In this document: in pieces, positions 60,197 to 64,000 of the stretch
Numbering within the stretch: position 1 is the first letter of the stretch
How the letters are laid out: every line of letters begins with the position of its first letter
Origin: Kineothrix sp. MSJ-39
GTDB lineage: Bacteria > Bacillota > Clostridia > Lachnospirales > Lachnospiraceae
Length of the DNA stretch: 64,000 nucleotides
NCBI RefSeq assembly: GCF_018917935.1
Contig: NZ_JAHLPN010000007.1
Span: 62,001-126,000 of the forward strand
Reading direction: 5' to 3'
Translations under genes and position numbers: made by a program
The notes under the pieces: generated by a model
What the model was told of the DNA's origin: nothing
Seen by the model: the letters and a program-made list of their open reading frames with translations, nothing else
Database searches by the model: none

Positions 60197-60334
60197 ATGG
60201 GTACAGCTTTAGTACTTGCGATCTTAATCGTGATAGTCGGATGTATCATCCGCAGTATGATAAAAGACAAAAAAGCAGGAAAGTCCCTGCAGTGCGGTGG
60301 AGATTGCAAAAACTGTCACGGTGGCTGTCATTAA
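60197..60334 (+). CDS. FeoB-associated Cys-rich membrane protein
   Basis: A 45-residue protein too short for most gene finders. One hydrophobic segment (T-A-L-V-L-A-I-L-I-V-I-V-G-C-I-I) is followed by a basic stretch and C-G-G-D-C-K-N-C-H-G-G-C-H, the mark of the FeoB-associated Cys-rich family. It probably binds iron or a partner at the FeoB gate. CCGGAGGTGA precedes the ATG, and it lies 22 bases after feoB. Confidence 0.9.
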   Translation: MGTALVLAILIVIVGCIIRSMIKDKKAGKSLQCGGDCKNCHGGCH

Positions 60335-60356
60335 ATGGTGTGATAGGAGGTAATAT

Positions 60357-60620
60357 ATGCGAAAAGAAATGATCATTCAGCGCTTAAAAGAGCGTGGTTG
60401 TCGCATTACAAAGCAGCGACTGTTATTGCTTGACATTATACTGGAAGAGGATTGCTGCTGCTGTAAAGAGATTTATTATAAAGCATCCAAAAAGGATCAG
60501 AATATCGGTCCTGCCACCGTGTATCGTATGATCAATACACTGGAGGAAATTGGTGCGATCACAAGAAGAAGTACCTTTACGGTCAATCTTCCGCCGGAAG
60601 AAGAAAAAACAGCAGTTTGA
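60357..60620 (+). CDS. Short Fur-like DNA-binding protein
   Basis: An 87-residue protein equal to the winged-helix half of Fur: L-K-E-R-G-C-R-I-T-K-Q-R-L-L-L-L-D-I-I-L and I-G-P-A-T-V-Y-R-M-I-N-T-L-E-E-I-G-A-I. It ends after the wing and lacks the dimer domain with the His-rich metal sites of normal Fur (about 140 residues). A run D-C-C-C-C-K sits at about 32-37 and may bind a metal or cluster. It is the last gene of the feo operon and is followed by a terminator, so this is probably a true short form and not a broken gene. Confidence 0.8.
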   Translation: MRKEMIIQRLKERGCRITKQRLLLLDIILEEDCCCCKEIYYKASKKDQNIGPATVYRMINTLEEIGAITRRSTFTVNLPPEEEKTAV

Positions 60621-60648
60621 AGTGAAGAATTACAGAAATAAATATCGG

Positions 60649-60680
60649 AAAGACCGGAGCTCTGTGCTCCGGTCTTTTTG
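60649..60680 (+). terminator. Intrinsic terminator after the feo operon
   Basis: AAAGACCGGAGC-TCTGT-GCTCCGGTCTTT followed by TT. Confidence 0.93.
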
Positions 60681-60704
60681 ATATCTCATCTCTGTTAGGG
60701 GATT

Positions 60705-60890
60705 TTCGTCCCAAAGTGTCTGTGGTGCTTGAAAAGGATGAAGATATCTGGAGACTGGCAGGGGCGTTTCGCCCAAAATGCGGGATTTACTTGAAAAGGA
60801 TGAAGTTGTTTGAAATGGTATAGAAGCAGTTCGTCCAAAAAGGCAGGACGCGGTGAAAAAGTATGAAAAAATAGAAGCGAAACGCCGCGA
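60705..60890. repeat. Three imperfect tandem units of about 62 bases
   Basis: Units begin at 60705, 60768 and 60830 with TTCGTCC, TTCGCCC and TTCGTCC plus an AAA run, and each has GTGAAAAAG/TTGAAAAGGATGAAG near its middle. They are about 60-70% alike. The region between the terminator and the lipoprotein gene has no other content; the open frame starting at 60853 is a by-product. Confidence 0.65.
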
Positions 60891-60999
60891 ACAAATCGAA
60901 AGAAAAAGAAAGATTTCACTACAAATCTATACAGAACGGGATAACAGGAATAAAATAAGAAAGAAAAGCAATAGTAATGAAAAGATAAGGGGGAAAACT

Positions 61000-62802
61000 A
61001 TGAAGAAAAGAGTATGTTTTCTGGTGTTTGCGTTGCTGATCGCAGTCAGTGGCTGTGGGAAAAGTGAGAGCAGCTTAAATGCAGGGCAGGATGCCAGCGA
61101 AGGAACAGAAATAAATGAAACTGGGAAAGATGGAGAACAGACTAATACCGGGGTAGAGACGGATGCAGCAGACAAAGAAACAGATGCGGCAGATGCAAAG
61201 CAGAATACAGATACGACGGCAGATCAGGGGGATCATGCAAACGGGGTTGCAGACACAAAAAATGCTCTGGCAGAATATGCCCTGCATTTAGACGGCAGCA
61301 ATCTGGATGGCGTTTCTTTTACCTATACAAAGACTGCGGATGGTATGTGGCAGAGAAGCTCTTTGGATGAGAGCCCGTTTCAGGTTGCGGGAAATCTGGA
61401 TTTTGTGATCCGGGATTTTGATGGGGATGGCAGTGAGGAGCTGCTTACCTATGACATGGAAAAAGTGAATGGAGATTGGGCGATCACAGCCAGCATATAT
61501 GAGCAAAAAGACGGACAGGTGCAGAAAGCAGATACCAAAACCTTGTTGGAAAAGGCATTTTCTTTCTGTGACAGCGGCGATGTCAGATTTTTCCTGAAGG
61601 ATGACAAATATATCTGCATGGACAGCGGACTTTCCTGCTTTGTCATTGCGGACGGTATGCAATATGCGGTCAAAGCCTACAGTTATAATGGAGAAAAACT
61701 GGTGGAGATGGCAAATGAAGAACTGCAGGGCTCCGATTTTTATGAGGTTGGACATTCCATGACAGAATATGTGGATCAGCTTAATACAATGGGATTTTCC
61801 AAAACAGCGGCGGCAGTTTATGACAGAGATGTACTCCGTGTCTGTGCAGCAGATAGTGATATCACCTTTTTGTCAAAGCTCCTGCTGCATCATTCCTATC
61901 TGGAAGAGGATAAGACATGGGTATACGATCCATATGCTTATATGGAATTTGTAGAGGGCGAAGAAGCGGAAGATGCTTATGTGTTACCTGAAAGTAACAC
62001 AAAAGAACTGTCTGCGGATGACCTTAGAGACCTTGGGGAAAACAGACTGCGTATTGCCAGAAATGAGATCTATGCGCGATATGGCAGAGGTTTTCAGGAT
62101 GAAGCACTGGCACAGTATTTCCAGAAGAAAGCCTGGTACTGTCAGAGCGAAAACGTAGAAGATACGGTACTTTCCGAAACGGAGATTGCAAATCGTGATC
62201 TGATCCAGCAGGCAGAGCAGAATGCGGCATTAGAAGACCGTATGTTACCGGAGCAGTATCAGCCGGAGTATGAAAAACAGGATACAGAAATGGAAAAGAA
62301 TATGGAAGACCTGCTGAACACCACAGCCTACAACGGTTTCTTAAGCAGAACGTATCAGAATGTGAAGGACGCGGAGCTGGGAGAGATCTTCTATAATGGA
62401 GCCGGTATTTCTGACAGCACGGGAGCTTCAAGGGAAGAACTGGAAGCAGAATATCTGAAGGTCAGTGGACTGGACGAAATTGATACCGACTTTATGGCAC
62501 TGCCCGAACAGGAAATGCAGGCACTTCTGCAGAACGAAACCGGTTTTGCGATGGCAGATTTCAATCACCGGATCGGCTGGTATTATCTGCCCTCTTACGG
62601 CGCATTTGCAAAGGAAGTCAGTGATACCAATTTTAAGCAGATCGATGTGCAGGATGTCTATTATAATAAAGTAGCGGACGCTTACTCTGTACTTTACAGA
62701 ACGCCGGGTATTATGGATGAAGATGGAGAAGAAGGTTTGTACCGGGTAACACTAAAGAAAACGGGAGAAAACTGGCAGATCATAGCAAATACAGAAATCT
62801 GA
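61000..62802 (+). CDS. YARHG-domain lipoprotein
   Basis: A 600-residue exported lipoprotein. ATG 61000 with AAGGGGG upstream starts a signal peptide ending in the lipobox A-V-S-G-C-G. A linker rich in Thr, Asp and Asn (about 25-85) follows, then a beta-rich domain with an F-D-G-D-G-S-E-E calcium-like loop near 140, and the YARHG domain (L-R-I-A-R-N-E-I-Y-A-R-Y-G-R-G-F, about 345-375). YARHG domains are found in Firmicutes surface proteins; their role is not established. Confidence 0.85.
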   Translation: MKKRVCFLVFALLIAVSGCGKSESSLNAGQDASEGTEINETGKDGEQTNTGVETDAADKETDAADAKQNTDTTADQGDHANGVADTKNALAEYALHLDGSNLDGVSFTYTKTADGMWQRSSLDESPFQVAGNLDFVIRDFDGDGSEELLTYDMEKVNGDWAITASIYEQKDGQVQKADTKTLLEKAFSFCDSGDVRFFLKDDKYICMDSGLSCFVIADGMQYAVKAYSYNGEKLVEMANEELQGSDFYEVGHSMTEYVDQLNTMGFSKTAAAVYDRDVLRVCAADSDITFLSKLLLHHSYLEEDKTWVYDPYAYMEFVEGEEAEDAYVLPESNTKELSADDLRDLGENRLRIARNEIYARYGRGFQDEALAQYFQKKAWYCQSENVEDTVLSETEIANRDLIQQAEQNAALEDRMLPEQYQPEYEKQDTEMEKNMEDLLNTTAYNGFLSRTYQNVKDAELGEIFYNGAGISDSTGASREELEAEYLKVSGLDEIDTDFMALPEQEMQALLQNETGFAMADFNHRIGWYYLPSYGAFAKEVSDTNFKQIDVQDVYYNKVADAYSVLYRTPGIMDEDGEEGLYRVTLKKTGENWQIIANTEI

Positions 62803-62894
62803 CAGAGTGACAGAATCCTGCAAAATGCTGCCTGCTATTACAGAATTTTATGAGCCGGCCCAGAGACAGAAAAGGGGATCCTAAGAGGAGTGCA

Positions 62895-63377
62895 ATGATA
62901 AAACAGCTAAGAAAGGGAACAAACAGGCATATGAAACAGACAGATAATGAAAAACGACAGATGGACGAGACTGTCAGGCAGACTCTGCTTAAGTTTACAC
63001 AGGACAACCTTTATATGCGGAATTTAAAGATTGAAATAATGAATATGGGACAGGGATATGTAAAGGCGAAGATGATGGTGACAAAGGAAATACTGAATCC
63101 GTATGGTTCCGTCCACGGAGGCTGCCTGTATTCACTTGCGGATATTGTAACGGGTGTGGCAGCGTGTACTTATGGCTGTTATTCTTCCACGATCAATGGC
63201 AGCATGGACTATATTCTGCCGGCAATGGATACGGCATATATTATCTGTGAGTCCGTACAGATCCGTCAGGGAAAGCATGTGTCGTTATATGAGGCTAATC
63301 TGTATGATGATAAGGAACAGCTGATAGATAAGGGCAGCTTTTCATTTTATATGATGAACCGCCCGGTTGTTTCATAA
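62895..63377 (+). CDS. PaaI family thioesterase (hotdog fold)
   Basis: A 160-residue hotdog-fold thioesterase that cleaves acyl- or aryl-CoA. The key stretch is L-N-P-Y-G-S-V-H-G-G-C-L-Y-S-L-A-D near 85-101, with the H-G-G catalytic region and the Asp on the long helix. GAGGAG lies four bases before ATG 62895; a later in-frame ATG at 62931 is an alternative. It lies 57 bases before an acyltransferase gene, in line with a link to acyl-group metabolism. Confidence 0.87.
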   Translation: MIKQLRKGTNRHMKQTDNEKRQMDETVRQTLLKFTQDNLYMRNLKIEIMNMGQGYVKAKMMVTKEILNPYGSVHGGCLYSLADIVTGVAACTYGCYSSTINGSMDYILPAMDTAYIICESVQIRQGKHVSLYEANLYDDKEQLIDKGSFSFYMMNRPVVS

Positions 63378-63433
63378 TGGATCTTGTAGGTTCAGGGATA
63401 TGGTGAGGACAATTTTGTATAAGGGGAAAAATC

Positions 63434-64000
63434 ATGAAGATAAAAGTCAAAGAGTTAAGCTACAAGCAGGTGCTGGCACTTCCGGAGCGAAAACATCATA
63501 AACCGGTAAAGCCCAATCCGCTTTTAAAACTGCTGATTCTGGCATTGTCAAAAGGAGAGCTTAAAAAGGTTGGATTTACATGTCAAAAATATGGGATGGA
63601 GCAGCTTGAAAGGGGAGAACCATGTCTGGTTCTTATGAATCATTCCAGCTTTATTGATCTGAAGATCGCAGAAACGGTCATGAAAGACCATTTGCTGAAT
63701 ATTATCTGCACTTCCGACGGGCTGGTTGGAAAAGAGTGGCTGATGCGCCGGATCGGATGTATTCCGACGAATAAATTTGTAACAGATGTGCAGATGGTCA
63801 AGGATATGGTTTATGCACTCCATACATTAAAAACTTCTGTGCTCATGTATCCGGAGGCAAGCTACAGCTTTGACGGAACGGCGACACCACTGCCGGCTTC
63901 TTTGGGGAAATGTGTCAAACTGTTAAAGGTTCCGGTCGTTATGATCCGCACACATGGTGCATTTCTCCGTGATCCCTTATATAACAACCTCCAACTGCGT
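63434..64000 (+). CDS. Lysophospholipid acyltransferase (partial, runs off the window)
   Basis: The first 189 codons of a PlsC-like membrane acyltransferase. The H-x4-D motif is seen as M-N-H-S-S-F-I-D near 72-79, and the second block as M-Y-P-E-A-S-Y-S-F-D-G near 138-148. AAGGGGAAAAATC precedes ATG 63434. It should add a fatty acyl chain to a lysophospholipid or related acceptor. The 3' end is not in the window. Confidence 0.85.
   Translation, partial: MKIKVKELSYKQVLALPERKHHKPVKPNPLLKLLILALSKGELKKVGFTCQKYGMEQLERGEPCLVLMNHSSFIDLKIAETVMKDHLLNIICTSDGLVGKEWLMRRIGCIPTNKFVTDVQMVKDMVYALHTLKTSVLMYPEASYSFDGTATPLPASLGKCVKLLKVPVVMIRTHGAFLRDPLYNNLQLR

Noticed and set aside
60853-60999. A 49-codon N-terminal extension of the YARHG lipoprotein
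   Set aside because: It would place a lysine- and arginine-rich stretch before a normal lipoprotein signal peptide; ATG 61000 has a strong ribosome site.

Overview
The window reads as a low-GC Firmicutes chromosome, most likely a gut Lachnospiraceae (Clostridia). The indications are AGGAGG-type ribosome binding sites, a FeoA-FeoA-FeoB-Cys-rich iron operon, a Csp-like subtilase, a DUF5722 surface protein, and runs of AraC, TetR and GNAT genes. There are no rRNA or tRNA genes and no CRISPR array. All identifications come from reading the sequence; no database search was run.

Region 1 (about 1-8.3 kb) is AT-rich accessory DNA with many broken genes. It holds GNAT acetyltransferases, an AbiE-type antitoxin-like gene whose nucleotidyltransferase partner has lost its catalytic core, an ABC ATPase stub and a TfoX C-terminal domain gene that each lack one A in a poly-A run, fused XRE and DUF4143 scraps, and a Fic gene without its N-terminus. 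Two copies of a palindromic GGTGCCTGACACC element bracket part of this debris.

Region 2 (8.4-20.6 kb) is the most interesting part: a type I restriction-modification locus carrying other defence-type genes on one strand. The order is fic - hsdM - [type I toxin-antitoxin cassette] - hsdS1 - RES-domain gene - tyrosine recombinase - hsdS2 - abiH - hsdR. A recurring GATTTGT core lies beside or inside both hsdS genes and around the toxin cassette, with flanks that look reassorted. The model I infer is recombinase-driven exchange or excision of specificity modules in a locus that also carries Fic, RES, AbiH and a holin-like toxin. A long imperfect inverted repeat follows hsdR.

Region 3 (20.6-33.7 kb) holds GH43/GH3 debris, a K+/H+ antiporter convergent with an NSS transporter, a cupin, a flavodoxin-fold reductase, a GAF protein with a degenerate GGDEF domain, an AraC regulator, a secreted DUF5722 protein with an S-D-N-T repeat stalk, a subtilase and an XRE/zinc-ribbon regulator.

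Region 4 (33.7-46.5 kb) holds a copper operon (CsoR-type operator, csoR, copA with a fused C-terminal chaperone domain), an orphan amino-acid binding lipoprotein, a CntK-like DapF-fold racemase next to a ZIP transporter, LysR, a phosphatase, trpS, a YczE-like membrane protein, AraC, a hybrid histidine kinase and a YbaK deacylase.

Region 5 (46.6-64 kb) holds two TetR-controlled modules with visible shared operators (two alpha/beta hydrolases; an ABC exporter), a pyridoxamine kinase, metY, an iron-uptake operon with two DtxR-like boxes and a divergent DtxR-family regulator, a YARHG lipoprotein, a thioesterase and a partial acyltransferase cut by the window end.
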